A DNA stretch of 64,000 nt from Sulfuritalea sp. (GTDB lineage Bacteria > Pseudomonadota > Gammaproteobacteria > Burkholderiales > Rhodocyclaceae). Within the stretch, counting starts at the first letter, position 1. Every line of letters starts with the position of its first letter. The position numbers and the translations under genes are program-made. Below are positions 32,858-41,362 of this stretch, in pieces. The DNA is taken from the NCBI GenBank assembly GCA_022842325.1, contig JALHPU010000009.1, forward strand, positions 1-64,000, read 5' to 3'. The notes below the pieces were generated by a model that was given only the letters and a program-made list of their open reading frames with translations, searched no databases and was not told where the DNA came from.

Positions 32858-34690
32858 ATGAGCGCAATCATCAACCGCCGCGACCTCGAATTCCAGCTCT
32901 TCGAAGTCCTCGACACCGAAGCCCTGACGTCGCGCCCGCGCTACGCCGAGCACAGCAAGGAAACCTTCCTCGCCGTACTCGACACGGCCGAGGCCATGGC
33001 GAGCGAGAAGTTCGCGCCGCACAACCACAAGGCCGACGCCAACGAGCCGACCTTCGACGGCCATAGCGTGACCATGATCCCCGAGGTCAAGGAAGCGCTG
33101 AAAGCCTTCTGCGAGGCCGGATTCATTGCCGCCGCGCATGACTTCGAGCGCGGCGGCATGCAGTTGCCGGTGGTCATGACGCAGGCCGCCTTTTCGCTGT
33201 TCAAGGGCGCCAACGTCGGCACCGCGGCCTATCCCTTCCTCACCATCGGCAACGCCAACGTCATCCACCGCTTCGGCACCGAGGAACAGAAGAAAAAATA
33301 CCTGGCACCGCTGCTGACCGGCCGCTTCTTCGGCACCATGGCGCTGACCGAGCCGCAGGCCGGGTCGAGCCTGTCCGACATCACCACCAGTGCCACGCCG
33401 AACCCGGACGGCACGTATTCGCTCAAAGGCAACAAGATTTTCATTTCCGGCGGCGACCACGAGCTTTCGGAAAACATCGTGCATCTGGTGCTGGCCAAGA
33501 TTCCCGGCGGGCCGCCGGGGGTCAAGGGGATCTCGCTGTTCATCGTGCCCAAGTTCCGCGTCAATGACGACGGATCGCTCGGGCCGCGCAACGACGTCAA
33601 CCTGGCCGGCCTGATCCACAAGATGGGCTACCGCGGCACCACCTCGACCATGCTCTCTTTCGGCGAAAAGGGTGAGTGCATCGGCGAGCTGGTGGGCGAG
33701 GAGCACAAGGGCCTGTCCTACATGTTCCACATGATGAACGAGGCGCGCATCGGCGTCGGCATGGGCGCCGTGATGCTCGGCTACCGCGGCTACCTGGCCT
33801 CGCTCGACTATGCCAAGGAACGACCGCAGGGCCGCGCGCCGACCAACAAGAATCCGGCCGAGCCCCAGGTAAAGCTCATCGAACATGCCGACGTGCGGCG
33901 CATGCTGCTGGCGCAGAAGGCCTATGTCGAAGCCGGCTACGCGCTGTGCCTGTACTGTGCGCGGCTGGTGGATGAGACGAAAGTCGGCGCTGCTCCGCTT
34001 TGCGTGCCTGGAATTCCGCTTCGCGGGCAGGCAACGGCGATACAGGAAGCCGGCCTGCTGCTCGACCTGCTGACGCCGATCGCCAAGTCCTGGCCCTCGC
34101 AGTGGTGCCTTGAAGCCAACAGCCTGGCGATCCAGATCCACGGCGGCTATGGCTACACGCGCGAATATCCGGTCGAGCAGTTCTACCGCGACAACCGGCT
34201 CAATCCGATCCACGAAGGCACCCACGGCATCCAGGCGCTGGACCTGCTCGGGCGCAAGGCGGTGATGAACGGCGGCGCGGCGATGAAGCTGTTTGTCCGC
34301 GAGGCGCAGCAGACCATCGCCGAGGCACGAAACGACGCCACGCTGGCGACCTACGCCGGCGAACTCGACACGGCACTGGCTGAAGTCGCCGCCACGCTGC
34401 AGGCCCTCGGCCCGGTGCTGGCGACGAATCCGACGCTGGCGCTGGCCAATGCCGTGCTGTTCCTGGAGGCCTTCGGCCATACCGTGATCGCCTGGATCTG
34501 GCTGCGCCAGGCACTGGCAGCACAGCGCGGCCTGGCCAACGGGATCGCCGCCGATGCCGACTTCTATCGTGGCAAACTGGCGGCCTGCCGCTGGTTCTAT
34601 CGCTGGGAGCTGCCCAAGACCCGCCAGTGGCATGAACTGCTGCGCAGCCTCGACGATACGACGCTGACCATGCCTCCCGAAAGCTTTTAA
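32858..34690 (+). CDS. DmdC-like acyl-CoA dehydrogenase (about 600-residue class)
   Basis: 610 residues. It has ALTEPQAGSSLSDITT, GNKIFISGGDHEL and the C-terminal QIHGGYGYTREYPVEQFYRD with catalytic Glu in IHEGTHGIQALDLLGRK. A C-terminal helical domain of about 130 residues follows, as in DmdC/AidB-like proteins. Unlike the PimC/PimD pair it is self-sufficient. Oddity: between CARLVDE and LLLDLLTPIAKSW the chain contains TKVGAAPLCVPGIPLRGQAT, encoded by a copy of the dispersed repeat plus a palindrome (33981-34045), which lengthens a surface helix region. The ATG at 32858 has no good Shine-Dalgarno because a repeat abuts it. Confidence 0.9.
   Translation: MSAIINRRDLEFQLFEVLDTEALTSRPRYAEHSKETFLAVLDTAEAMASEKFAPHNHKADANEPTFDGHSVTMIPEVKEALKAFCEAGFIAAAHDFERGGMQLPVVMTQAAFSLFKGANVGTAAYPFLTIGNANVIHRFGTEEQKKKYLAPLLTGRFFGTMALTEPQAGSSLSDITTSATPNPDGTYSLKGNKIFISGGDHELSENIVHLVLAKIPGGPPGVKGISLFIVPKFRVNDDGSLGPRNDVNLAGLIHKMGYRGTTSTMLSFGEKGECIGELVGEEHKGLSYMFHMMNEARIGVGMGAVMLGYRGYLASLDYAKERPQGRAPTNKNPAEPQVKLIEHADVRRMLLAQKAYVEAGYALCLYCARLVDETKVGAAPLCVPGIPLRGQATAIQEAGLLLDLLTPIAKSWPSQWCLEANSLAIQIHGGYGYTREYPVEQFYRDNRLNPIHEGTHGIQALDLLGRKAVMNGGAAMKLFVREAQQTIAEARNDATLATYAGELDTALAEVAATLQALGPVLATNPTLALANAVLFLEAFGHTVIAWIWLRQALAAQRGLANGIAADADFYRGKLAACRWFYRWELPKTRQWHELLRSLDDTTLTMPPESF
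33981..34045 (+). repeat. Repeat and palindrome embedded in coding sequence
   Basis: AAGTCGGCGCTGCTCCGC matches the dispersed GTCGGCGCTGG repeat. It runs into TGCCTGGAATTCCGCTTCGC GGGCAGGCA, a palindrome (outer stem TGCCTG/CAGGCA, inner CCGC/GCGG). The same palindrome is intergenic at 15485-15545. The insertion keeps the reading frame of the dehydrogenase gene. Confidence 0.65.
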
Positions 34691-34694
34691 GACC

Positions 34695-35477
34695 ATGAGC
34701 CACCCCAACATCCTAGTCGCCGACAGCGACGGCATCGTCAGCATCGAGATCAGCCGCCGCGACAAAAAGAACGCCATCACCGGCGACATGTATCGCGCCA
34801 TGAGCGAAGCGCTTTCCCATGCCCGCGAGCACAGCCATGTGCGGGTGGTGCTGATTCGCGGCCAGAGCGATTTATTCACCGCCGGCAATGATCTCGGCGA
34901 CTTCCTCCAGCGCAAGGCCAATGATCCCAGCGCCGCGATTCCCTTCCTGCACCTGCTGTCGGCTTTCGAGAAGCCGCTGGTGGCCGCCGTCGCCGGCAAT
35001 GCGGTGGGCATCGGCACGACTCTGCTGCTGCATTGCGACCTGGTGTATGCGGCCGACAACGCAAAATTCCAGCTGCCCTTCGTCAATCTGGCGCTATGTC
35101 CCGAAGCCGGCTCCAGCCTGCTGCTGCCGCGCGTCGCCGGCTATCAGCGCGCGGCCGAACTGTTGCTGCTGGGCGAACCCTTCGACGCGACCATGGCGCG
35201 CGAGGCGGGCTTCGTCAATCGCGTAGTTGCCGCCGAACAACTGATGGATACGGCCATGGCCGCTGCGAAAAAGCTCGCCGCCCTGCCGGCGCAGTCGCTG
35301 GCCGTGACCAAGGCGCTGATGAAGCGCCCGCCCGAACGCAGCCCACGTGAGGCCATGGACGAGGAGGTGGTGTTTTTCTCCGACCTGGTCGCCGCCCCGG
35401 CCGCCAAGGAAATCTTCAGCGCCTTCCTCGAAAAGCGCATTCCCAACCCTGAAAAGATTCATGGAGGCCGGGCATGA
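34695..35477 (+). CDS. Enoyl-CoA hydratase/isomerase (crotonase)
   Basis: 260 residues. The crotonase oxyanion-hole segments are LIRGQSDLFTAGNDLGDF and PLVAAVAGNAVGIGTTLLLHCDLVYA. The first catalytic Glu of a hydratase is not obvious: the region reads FQLPFVNLALCPEAGSSLLLPR, with one Glu (PEAG), which resembles the ECI/delta3-delta2-enoyl-CoA isomerase arrangement. It may therefore shift double bonds rather than add water (inference). It starts 5 bases after the dehydrogenase stop and overlaps the thioesterase by 4 bases (ATGA), so it is firmly in the operon. Confidence 0.85.
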   Translation: MSHPNILVADSDGIVSIEISRRDKKNAITGDMYRAMSEALSHAREHSHVRVVLIRGQSDLFTAGNDLGDFLQRKANDPSAAIPFLHLLSAFEKPLVAAVAGNAVGIGTTLLLHCDLVYAADNAKFQLPFVNLALCPEAGSSLLLPRVAGYQRAAELLLLGEPFDATMAREAGFVNRVVAAEQLMDTAMAAAKKLAALPAQSLAVTKALMKRPPERSPREAMDEEVVFFSDLVAAPAAKEIFSAFLEKRIPNPEKIHGGRA

Positions 35478-35926
35478 GCACGGAAATCCCCGAAGGCTTC
35501 AAGCCGCTCAAGCGCGGCGGGGGCTACCTGACCAGCCTCGGCCCCTGGTACTACCGACTCGACGAAACGAAAGGCGAAAAAGGCCAGATCGTGCTGGCGA
35601 TCCGCGTCGACGACCGCCACACCAACATCCGCCACATCGCCCACGGCGGCTTCCTCGTCACCATGGTGGACACCGCGCTGGGTATCGTCGTCTCCAGTTC
35701 GCGCGAACCGGCGCAGCCCATCGTCACGGTCAGCCTGACCACCAACTTCATCACCAGTGCCCAGCCCGGCGACTGGGTCGAGGCGCATGTCGATATCGAC
35801 CGCATGGGCGGCCGCCTGGCCTATGCCAGTTGCACGCTGAAGAGCGGCGAGCGCACCATCATGACCGGCACCGGCGTCTTCGCCCTGATGAAGCCCGCCA
35901 CCCCGCGCGAACAGCCGGACGGCTGA
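35474..35926 (+). CDS. PaaI-type hot-dog acyl-CoA thioesterase
   Basis: 150 residues. The hot-dog thioesterase signature IRHIAHGGFLVTMVDTALGI holds the HGG..T..D active-site pattern of the PaaI/YbgC group, followed by VSLTTNFITSAQPGDWVEAHVDI. It would hydrolyse acyl-CoA, possibly to recycle CoA from dead-end intermediates. The ATG overlaps the crotonase stop by 4 bases. The next gene begins 7 bases after its stop. Confidence 0.87.
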   Translation: MSTEIPEGFKPLKRGGGYLTSLGPWYYRLDETKGEKGQIVLAIRVDDRHTNIRHIAHGGFLVTMVDTALGIVVSSSREPAQPIVTVSLTTNFITSAQPGDWVEAHVDIDRMGGRLAYASCTLKSGERTIMTGTGVFALMKPATPREQPDG

Positions 35927-35933
35927 AAACGAC

Positions 35934-36653
35934 ATGCAGAAAATCCACGTACTGCTCAAGAAAGAGGAACTCGACGCCCAGCGCCTCGAAGGCAAGGTGG
36001 TGGTGGTACTCGACATCCTGTTCGCCACCTCCTCCATCGTCACGGCCCTGGCGCATGGCGCCACTGAAGTCATCCCGACCCTCGACGGCCGCGCGGCGCA
36101 GGAAGTGGCGAAGGACTTTCCCGAGGGTTCCTACGTGCTCTCGGGCGAACTCAATGCCGACACCCTGCCCGGCTTCGTCCATCCGACGCCGAAGGCGCTG
36201 CTGGCGGAAGGCATCGCCGGCCGGTTGCTGATCTACTGCACCACCAACGGCACCGTGGCGCTGGCCAAGTCGCAGGGCGCCGCGCATGTCTATGCCGCGG
36301 CCCTGCTCAACGGCCGCGCCGTGGTCGAACACATCGTCAGGCACCATCCGGACAGCACCATCCTGATCGTCTGCTCCGGCTCGGCCGACAACTTCAATCT
36401 CGAAGACTTCTATGGCGCCGGCTACCTCGTTTCACTGTTTCGTCACCGTGCCACCAGCGCCGACTATTCAGATGCCGCGCTCGCCGCGGAACTGCTACAC
36501 GACCACTGCGACGGCCTCGACGCCCTGCGCCGCGCCCGCGTCGGACGCATGATGCTGGCGCGCCGGCTCGATGCCGAAGTCGCCTTCGCCGCACAGGAAA
36601 GCTGTTTCGACGTGGTGCCGCTGCTGCAGGACGGCGCGCTGCGCCCCGTATAA
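35934..36653 (+). CDS. ComB-like 2-phosphosulfolactate phosphatase family protein
   Basis: 239 residues. The ComB fold is recognised from VVVLDILFATSSIVTALAHG, SYVLSGELNADTLPGFV and LLIYCTTNGTVALAKS, with magnesium-site acidic residues in the first motif. Classical ComB acts in coenzyme M biosynthesis, which is not expected here. Its place inside a CoA-thioester operon suggests it dephosphorylates another intermediate, or that the operon handles a sulfonated or phosphorylated compound (inference). Its TAA stop is the first triplet of repeat copy C. Confidence 0.82.
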   Translation: MQKIHVLLKKEELDAQRLEGKVVVVLDILFATSSIVTALAHGATEVIPTLDGRAAQEVAKDFPEGSYVLSGELNADTLPGFVHPTPKALLAEGIAGRLLIYCTTNGTVALAKSQGAAHVYAAALLNGRAVVEHIVRHHPDSTILIVCSGSADNFNLEDFYGAGYLVSLFRHRATSADYSDAALAAELLHDHCDGLDALRRARVGRMMLARRLDAEVAFAAQESCFDVVPLLQDGALRPV

Positions 36654-36829
36654 CGCTCATGACGTCGATAGCCACTCCCACTTCATGAAACGCTTGCACC
36701 TTTGTCGCGCGATGAGCGGGCAAGCTCGGCCCGCCCCCCTTCGCCCCCCCTCGCGGGGGGTTCCGAATCGGCTCGCTTCGCTCGATATCTACAACGAACC
36801 AATCTGGCGTATTGCGCTAAGGATCCCTC
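36654..36829 (+). repeat. Stop-codon-anchored intergenic repeat, copy C
   Basis: The 176-bp block begins at the ComB-like stop as TAACGCTCATGACGTCGAT and ends at the MaoC ATG. It carries CCCCCCCTCGCGGGGGGTT and ATCGGCTCGCTTCGCTCGATAT. Length and end points match copies A and B, but the middle is more divergent, with different bases in both arms of the hairpin (CCCCCC/GGGGGG for CTCCCC/GGGGAG). Confidence 0.75.
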
Positions 36830-37309
36830 ATGACCGAAAAAACCTACAAGTACTACTGGGAAGATTTCCCCGTCGGCAAGGTCAGCGAATTCGGCCACAT
36901 GACGGTCAGCGCCGAGGAGATCATCGAGTTTGCCGGCAAGTTCGATCCCCAGCCCTTCCACCTCTCCGAGGAAGGTGGCAAGAACAGCCTGTTCGGCGGG
37001 CTGTGCGCCAGCGGCTGGCACACCTGCGCCATGGCCATGCGCATGATGTGTGACGGCTACATCCTCGAATCGGCCAGCCTCGGCTCGCCCGGCCTGGAGA
37101 ACATCCGCTGGCTCAAGCCGGTACGCCCCGGCGACACCCTGCACGTGCGTTCGGTGGTGCTCGAAGCGCGGCCGATGGACAGCAAGCCCCACGTCGGCCT
37201 GCTGCGCGTGCGCACCGAAGTGCTGAACCAGAACAACGAGGAAGTCATGCAGATGGAAGGCTACGGCATGTACCGCCGGCGCACTCCGGGTGCGCCGAAG
37301 GACGAATGA
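36830..37309 (+). CDS. MaoC-like enoyl-CoA hydratase
   Basis: 159 residues. The hydratase-2 motif is FAGKFDPQPFHLSEEGGKNSLFGGLCASGWHT, with the Asp/His pair, followed by GLENIRWLKPVRPGDTLHVRS. Proteins of this subgroup often occur in steroid or terpenoid catabolic clusters. It would hydrate enoyl-CoAs made by the dehydrogenases of this operon. It starts right after repeat copy C and overlaps the CoA ligase gene by 4 bases, so the two are coupled. AAGGATCC about 8 bases before the ATG could be the ribosome binding site. Confidence 0.88.
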   Translation: MTEKTYKYYWEDFPVGKVSEFGHMTVSAEEIIEFAGKFDPQPFHLSEEGGKNSLFGGLCASGWHTCAMAMRMMCDGYILESASLGSPGLENIRWLKPVRPGDTLHVRSVVLEARPMDSKPHVGLLRVRTEVLNQNNEEVMQMEGYGMYRRRTPGAPKDE

Positions 37310-38862
37310 CTGCCGTCGAACTCATCGAACAGCCCTTCGGCACCTACGCCGAATTGATCCGCGCCCACGCCCGGGAGCGCCCGGGCCACATGGCGCTGAT
37401 CCAGCACGAGCGCCAGGTCTCCTTCGCCACGCTCGACGCGATGATGGATCGCGTCGCCGCCACATTGCAGCGCGACGGCATCGCGCCCACCGAAGCCGTG
37501 GCGATCTGCGCCGGCACCTCGCTCGAATATGCCGCGGTGTTTCTCGGCGCGCTGCGCGCCGGCGTCGCTGTGGCGCCGCTGGCCCCGTCGTCGACGGCGC
37601 AGAGCCTGGCCGACATGGCAGCCAACGCCGAAGCGCGGCTGATCTTTGTCGATACCACCACTGCCCAGGAACTCTCGGCCGTGCGCGGCGACATCGCCGC
37701 GTGCTTCATCACGCTCGACGACAGTACCGACGGTATAGCCTTCTCGAAGTGGCTGGCTCCCGCCGGCAGCGTGCCGAAGAAAGTCGCCATCCGCCCCGAC
37801 TGGCCCTTCAACATCATCTATTCCTCGGGCACCACCGGCACACCCAAGGGCATCGTCCAGCCCCACGGCATGCGCTGGTCCCATGTCCAGCGCGCACGCC
37901 TGCAGGGCTACGGCCCTGACGCGGTGACCCTGATCGCCACCCCGTTGTATTCCAACACCACGCTGGTCAGCTTCTTTCCTACGGTCACGCTGGGCGGCAG
38001 CGTGGTGCTGATGGCCAAGTTCGACGCCGCAAAATACCTGGCGCTGGCGCAGAAGCATCGCGCCACCCACACCATGCTGGTGCCGGTGCAATACCAGCGC
38101 CTGATGGCGCACCCGGATTTCGACCGCCACGACTTGTCCAGCTTCCGCATGAAGCTATGCACCAGCGCGCCCTTTGCCGCCGGCCTGAAGGCCGACATCC
38201 TCAGGCGCTGGCCAGGCGGCCTGGTCGAGTACTACGGCATGACCGAAGGCGGCGGCACCTGCATCCTCGCCGCCCACGAACGCCCCGACAAGCTGGCCAC
38301 GGTCGGCGCGCCGGCCGAAGGCCACGACATCCGACTGATCGACGAAGCCGGCCGCGAAGTCGCGCAGGGCGAGATCGGTGAAGTCGTCGGCCATTCGCCG
38401 GCGATGATGCTCGGCTATCACCGTCAGCCCGAGAAGACCCGCGAAGCCGAGTGGTACGCCCCCGACGGCAAGCGCTTCATTCGCACCGGCGACGTCGGCC
38501 GCTTCGACGCCGACGGCTTCCTGACGCTGATGGACCGCAGGAAGGACATGATCATCTCGGGTGGATTCAACGTCTATCCGAGCGACCTCGAAGCGGTGCT
38601 GATCCGGCATCCTGCCGTGAGCGAAGCGGCCGTGGTCGGCGTCGCCTCGCAGCGCTGGGGCGAGACGCCGGTGGCCTTCGTAACGTTGAAGGTCGGCGCT
38701 GGTGATACGGCAACTGCAATCAAGGACTGGGCCAACCAGCGCCTCGGCAAGACCCAGCGCCTGGCCGCCGTCGAAATCGTCGAAGCGCTGCCGCGCAGCG
38801 CCATCGGCAAGATCCTCAAGCGCGAACTGCGCGATACTTTCGTGCCATCCGCCGACCTCTGA
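37306..38862 (+). CDS. Acyl-CoA synthetase (AMP-forming, CaiC/FadD-like)
   Basis: 518 residues. Core motifs are IIYSSGTTGTPKGIVQPHG, YYGMTEGGGT, FIRTGDVGRFDADGFLTLMDRRKDMIISGGFNVYP and the C-terminal catalytic Lys in PRSAIGKILKRELRD. It activates a carboxylic acid to its CoA thioester, the entry step for the operon; the acid is unknown. Oddity: the C-terminal segment LKVGAGDTATAIKDW is encoded by a copy of the dispersed repeat (38689-38720). It overlaps MaoC by 4 bases and lies 11 bases before the isomerase gene. Confidence 0.9.
   Translation: MTAVELIEQPFGTYAELIRAHARERPGHMALIQHERQVSFATLDAMMDRVAATLQRDGIAPTEAVAICAGTSLEYAAVFLGALRAGVAVAPLAPSSTAQSLADMAANAEARLIFVDTTTAQELSAVRGDIAACFITLDDSTDGIAFSKWLAPAGSVPKKVAIRPDWPFNIIYSSGTTGTPKGIVQPHGMRWSHVQRARLQGYGPDAVTLIATPLYSNTTLVSFFPTVTLGGSVVLMAKFDAAKYLALAQKHRATHTMLVPVQYQRLMAHPDFDRHDLSSFRMKLCTSAPFAAGLKADILRRWPGGLVEYYGMTEGGGTCILAAHERPDKLATVGAPAEGHDIRLIDEAGREVAQGEIGEVVGHSPAMMLGYHRQPEKTREAEWYAPDGKRFIRTGDVGRFDADGFLTLMDRRKDMIISGGFNVYPSDLEAVLIRHPAVSEAAVVGVASQRWGETPVAFVTLKVGAGDTATAIKDWANQRLGKTQRLAAVEIVEALPRSAIGKILKRELRDTFVPSADL
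38689..38720 (+). repeat. Dispersed repeat in frame inside CoA ligase gene
   Basis: GAAGGTCGGCGCTGGTGATA CGGCAACTGCAATC encodes VGAGDTATAI. The copy at 49531 encodes VGAGDTADAI in the same frame, in an unrelated protein. Confidence 0.6.
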
Positions 38863-38873
38863 AAGGAAGCCCC

Positions 38874-39686
38874 ATGGAATTCAGCACCCTCGAAGTCAGC
38901 CTCGACGCCGGCGTTGCCACCATCGCATTGAACCGGCCGGACAAGGCCAACGCCATGAGCGAGCCGATGTGGTTCGAGATCGAGCAGGCCATGCAATGGC
39001 TGGATGAAACGCCCGAGGCCCGCGTCGGCGTACTGGTCGGCCGCGGCAAGTACTTCACCTCGGGCATCGACCTGTCGCTGTTGATGGGCCTCGGCGCCAA
39101 GATCGAGGACGAAGACGACGGCCGCAAGCGCGAAAAGCTGCGCCGCCTGATCCTCAAGCTGCAGGACACCCTGACGTCCATCGAACGCTGCCGCAAGCCG
39201 GTGCTGGCCGCCATTCACGGCGCCTGCATCGGCGGCGGCATGGACCTGATCGCGGCCTGCGACATGCGCTACTGTTCGGCCAACGCCTGGTTCTCGGTCA
39301 AGGAAATCGATGTCGGCATGACCGCCGACGTCGGTACCCTGCAGCGCCTGCCGCGTCTGGTCGGCGAAGGCATGGCACGCGAGCTGGCCTACACCGGACG
39401 CCGCGTCGAGGGTGCCGAAGCGCAGCAGATGCAGCTGGTCAACCGCTGCTACGAAACGACCGAGGCGCTCCAGGCCGGCGTCATGGAAATCGCGCGGACC
39501 ATCGCCGCCAAGTCGCCGCTGGCCATCCGCGGCTGCAAGGAGATGATCACCTACGGCCGCGACCACTCGGTGGCCGACGGACTCAACTACATCGCCACCT
39601 GGAACGCCGCGATGCTGATGTCGAAAGACCTGTTCGAAGCCGGCGCGGCGAACATGCAAAAGCGCGAGCCGGTGTTCAAGGACTGA
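38874..39686 (+). CDS. Dienoyl-CoA isomerase-like crotonase
   Basis: 270 residues. It has RGKYFTSGIDLSLLMG and AIHGACIGGGMDLIAACDMRYCS for the oxyanion hole. VKEIDVGMTADVGTLQRLPRLVGEG carries the Asp/Glu/Asp residues of delta3,5-delta2,4-dienoyl-CoA isomerase (ECH1-like). It would reposition conjugated double bonds in unsaturated or ring-derived acyl-CoAs. GGAAG precedes the ATG. Its stop overlaps the next start (TGATG). Confidence 0.87.
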   Translation: MEFSTLEVSLDAGVATIALNRPDKANAMSEPMWFEIEQAMQWLDETPEARVGVLVGRGKYFTSGIDLSLLMGLGAKIEDEDDGRKREKLRRLILKLQDTLTSIERCRKPVLAAIHGACIGGGMDLIAACDMRYCSANAWFSVKEIDVGMTADVGTLQRLPRLVGEGMARELAYTGRRVEGAEAQQMQLVNRCYETTEALQAGVMEIARTIAAKSPLAIRGCKEMITYGRDHSVADGLNYIATWNAAMLMSKDLFEAGAANMQKREPVFKD

Positions 39687-40582
39687 TGCAACACTTCTTC
39701 GCGCCGGTCAACGGCATCAGGCTGCACTGCGTTGCGGAAGGCGCCGCCGACGCGCCGCTGATGCTCTTCGTGCACGGCTTTCCCGAGTTCTGGTACTGCT
39801 GGCACGGCCAGCTTGAGGAGTTCGGCAGGGATCACCGCGCCGTAGCCTTCGACCTGCGCGGCCACAACCTTTCCGACAAGCCCGAGGGCGTCGAGGCCTA
39901 CCGCGTCAAGCCGCTGCTGCAGGACCTGAAGCAGCTGATCGAGCACCTGCAGGACGGCAAAGCGGACAAATCCTGCATCCTGGTCGCCCACGACTGGGGC
40001 GGCGCCATCGCCTGGACCTTCGCTGCGGCCTACCCGCAGTATGTGAAAAAGCTGGTCATCATCAACGCACCGCATACCGTGCCCTTCGCCCGCGCCCTGG
40101 CGCACGATCCGGTGCAGCAGGAAGCCAGCCATTACATGCTGCTGCTGCGCCACGCCAAGGCCGAGCGCGTACTACGGGAAAACGATTACGAGCGCCTGCT
40201 GAAGATGTTCAGCCGCACCACCGACGGCCATTGCGCACTGACGGACGCGGAGATTCCGCTGTATCGCGAGGCCTGGTCGCAGCCCGGCGCGCTGACGTGT
40301 GCGCTGAACCTTTATCGCGCTTCGCCGCTGTATCCGCCGACGCCGGAAGATCCCGGTGCCGCGGCGCTCACGCTTGATCCGGCGGCGCTCACGGTGCGCG
40401 TGCCGACGCTGGTGATATGGGGCGAAGCCGATACCGCGCTGGGCACCGTGCTGCTCGACGGACTCGAAGACCTGGTGCCGGAGCTGCGCATCCGGCGCAT
40501 CCCCGAAGGCAGCCACTGGGTGATCCACGAACAACCGCGGCAGGTCAGCGCGGCGATCCGGGAGTTTCTGGTGGAAGGCTGA
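39686..40582 (+). CDS. Alpha/beta hydrolase, epoxide-hydrolase-like
   Basis: 298 residues. It has HGFPEFWYCWHGQL (oxyanion HGFP), DLRGHNLSDKP, the nucleophile elbow VAHDWGGAIAW with Asp as nucleophile, and a C-terminal catalytic His in GSHWVIHEQP. The Asp nucleophile and HDWGG motif match epoxide hydrolases and haloalkane dehalogenases rather than esterases. It probably hydrolyses an epoxide, halide or C-C bond in the substrate of the operon (inference). It is the last gene of operon 1, coupled to the isomerase by a one-base overlap. Confidence 0.88.
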   Translation: MQHFFAPVNGIRLHCVAEGAADAPLMLFVHGFPEFWYCWHGQLEEFGRDHRAVAFDLRGHNLSDKPEGVEAYRVKPLLQDLKQLIEHLQDGKADKSCILVAHDWGGAIAWTFAAAYPQYVKKLVIINAPHTVPFARALAHDPVQQEASHYMLLLRHAKAERVLRENDYERLLKMFSRTTDGHCALTDAEIPLYREAWSQPGALTCALNLYRASPLYPPTPEDPGAAALTLDPAALTVRVPTLVIWGEADTALGTVLLDGLEDLVPELRIRRIPEGSHWVIHEQPRQVSAAIREFLVEG

Positions 40583-40601
40583 GGATCTGTCCGCCAGGCA
40601 G

Positions 40602-41240
40602 CTAGCCGCGCGCCGCCAGTTGCGCCGTCAGTCGCGCAACCTCTGCCTGCATCACACGCAAGTCGGCCTCCAGCTTGCGGGTCTTCTCGCTCAGGGCGCG
40701 CGTCCGTTCATGCACCTCCTCCTCGAGCTTCTCGTTGGCGCGGCGCAGCTCGCTGAGCAGGCGGCGCTCCGAATCGGTCAGGTCGTCGGTCATCTCCTGC
40801 ATCAGCGCGGCGGCGACGCGAGCCGCCAGTTCCGGCTCCGCCGCATTCAGCTGCTGCGCCATGGCCCGGTCGACCACCGCGATATGGTGCAACAGCCAAT
40901 GCACCAGATATTCGATCAGGGTAACGGTGATACTGGTGCGGCCGTTTTCGAAATCGGCCGTCAGGTCACGCAGCACGCTGCGAAAATAGGCATGCTCGCC
41001 GCAATGGCGGGTGACGAACTCCGGCGAGCAACCGCCGCCCGCCATCAGTCGTTCCTCGAAACCAAAATGCTCGCGCACGTAGTCGTTTAGTTCGGCCAGC
41101 AGCCGGCGCATCTTGTCCGCGCTGTACTCGGCGTGGGTGCTGGCATCCAGCGCGTTGATCATGCCGACCAGCGCCTTGTGCTGCTCATCGATCTCGTCAA
41201 TGCCGAGCGCGAAATCGTTAGACCACTCGATGATATGCAA
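40602..41240 (-). CDS. Bacteriohemerythrin with C-terminal coiled coil
   Basis: 212 residues. The diiron ligands are H21, H58, E62, H79, H83, H119 and D124 (DEQHKAL, REHFGFEE, HCGEHAYF, HIAVVD). The last about 60 residues (SELRRANEKLEEEVHERTRALSEKTRKLEADL..) form a coiled coil of a type usually found before PAS/kinase domains, but the protein ends there. It would bind O2 and may pass it to, or sense it for, a partner bound through the coiled coil. It is transcribed alone, convergent with operon 1 and 19 bases from its end. Confidence 0.9.
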   Translation of the reverse strand: MHIIEWSNDFALGIDEIDEQHKALVGMINALDASTHAEYSADKMRRLLAELNDYVREHFGFEERLMAGGGCSPEFVTRHCGEHAYFRSVLRDLTADFENGRTSITVTLIEYLVHWLLHHIAVVDRAMAQQLNAAEPELAARVAAALMQEMTDDLTDSERRLLSELRRANEKLEEEVHERTRALSEKTRKLEADLRVMQAEVARLTAQLAARG

Positions 41241-41308
41241 TTTCCCTTTCTCCTATGCAATTCGTTATAGTTTTGTGGAGCTAGACTACTACGTGGCGCG
41301 GCGGCGGT

Positions 41309-41345
41309 CAAAAAAAACCCGTAGCCGCAAGCCTTGCGGCCATAC
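41309..41345 (-). terminator. Terminator after the DUF2784 gene
   Basis: On the minus strand, GGCCGCAAGgctTGCGGCtac precedes GGGTTTTTTTTGA, a GC hairpin then eight T. It lies 18 bases after the DUF2784 stop and before the bacteriohemerythrin start. Confidence 0.8.
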
Positions 41346-41362
41346 CCGAACCCGTTTGGTGG

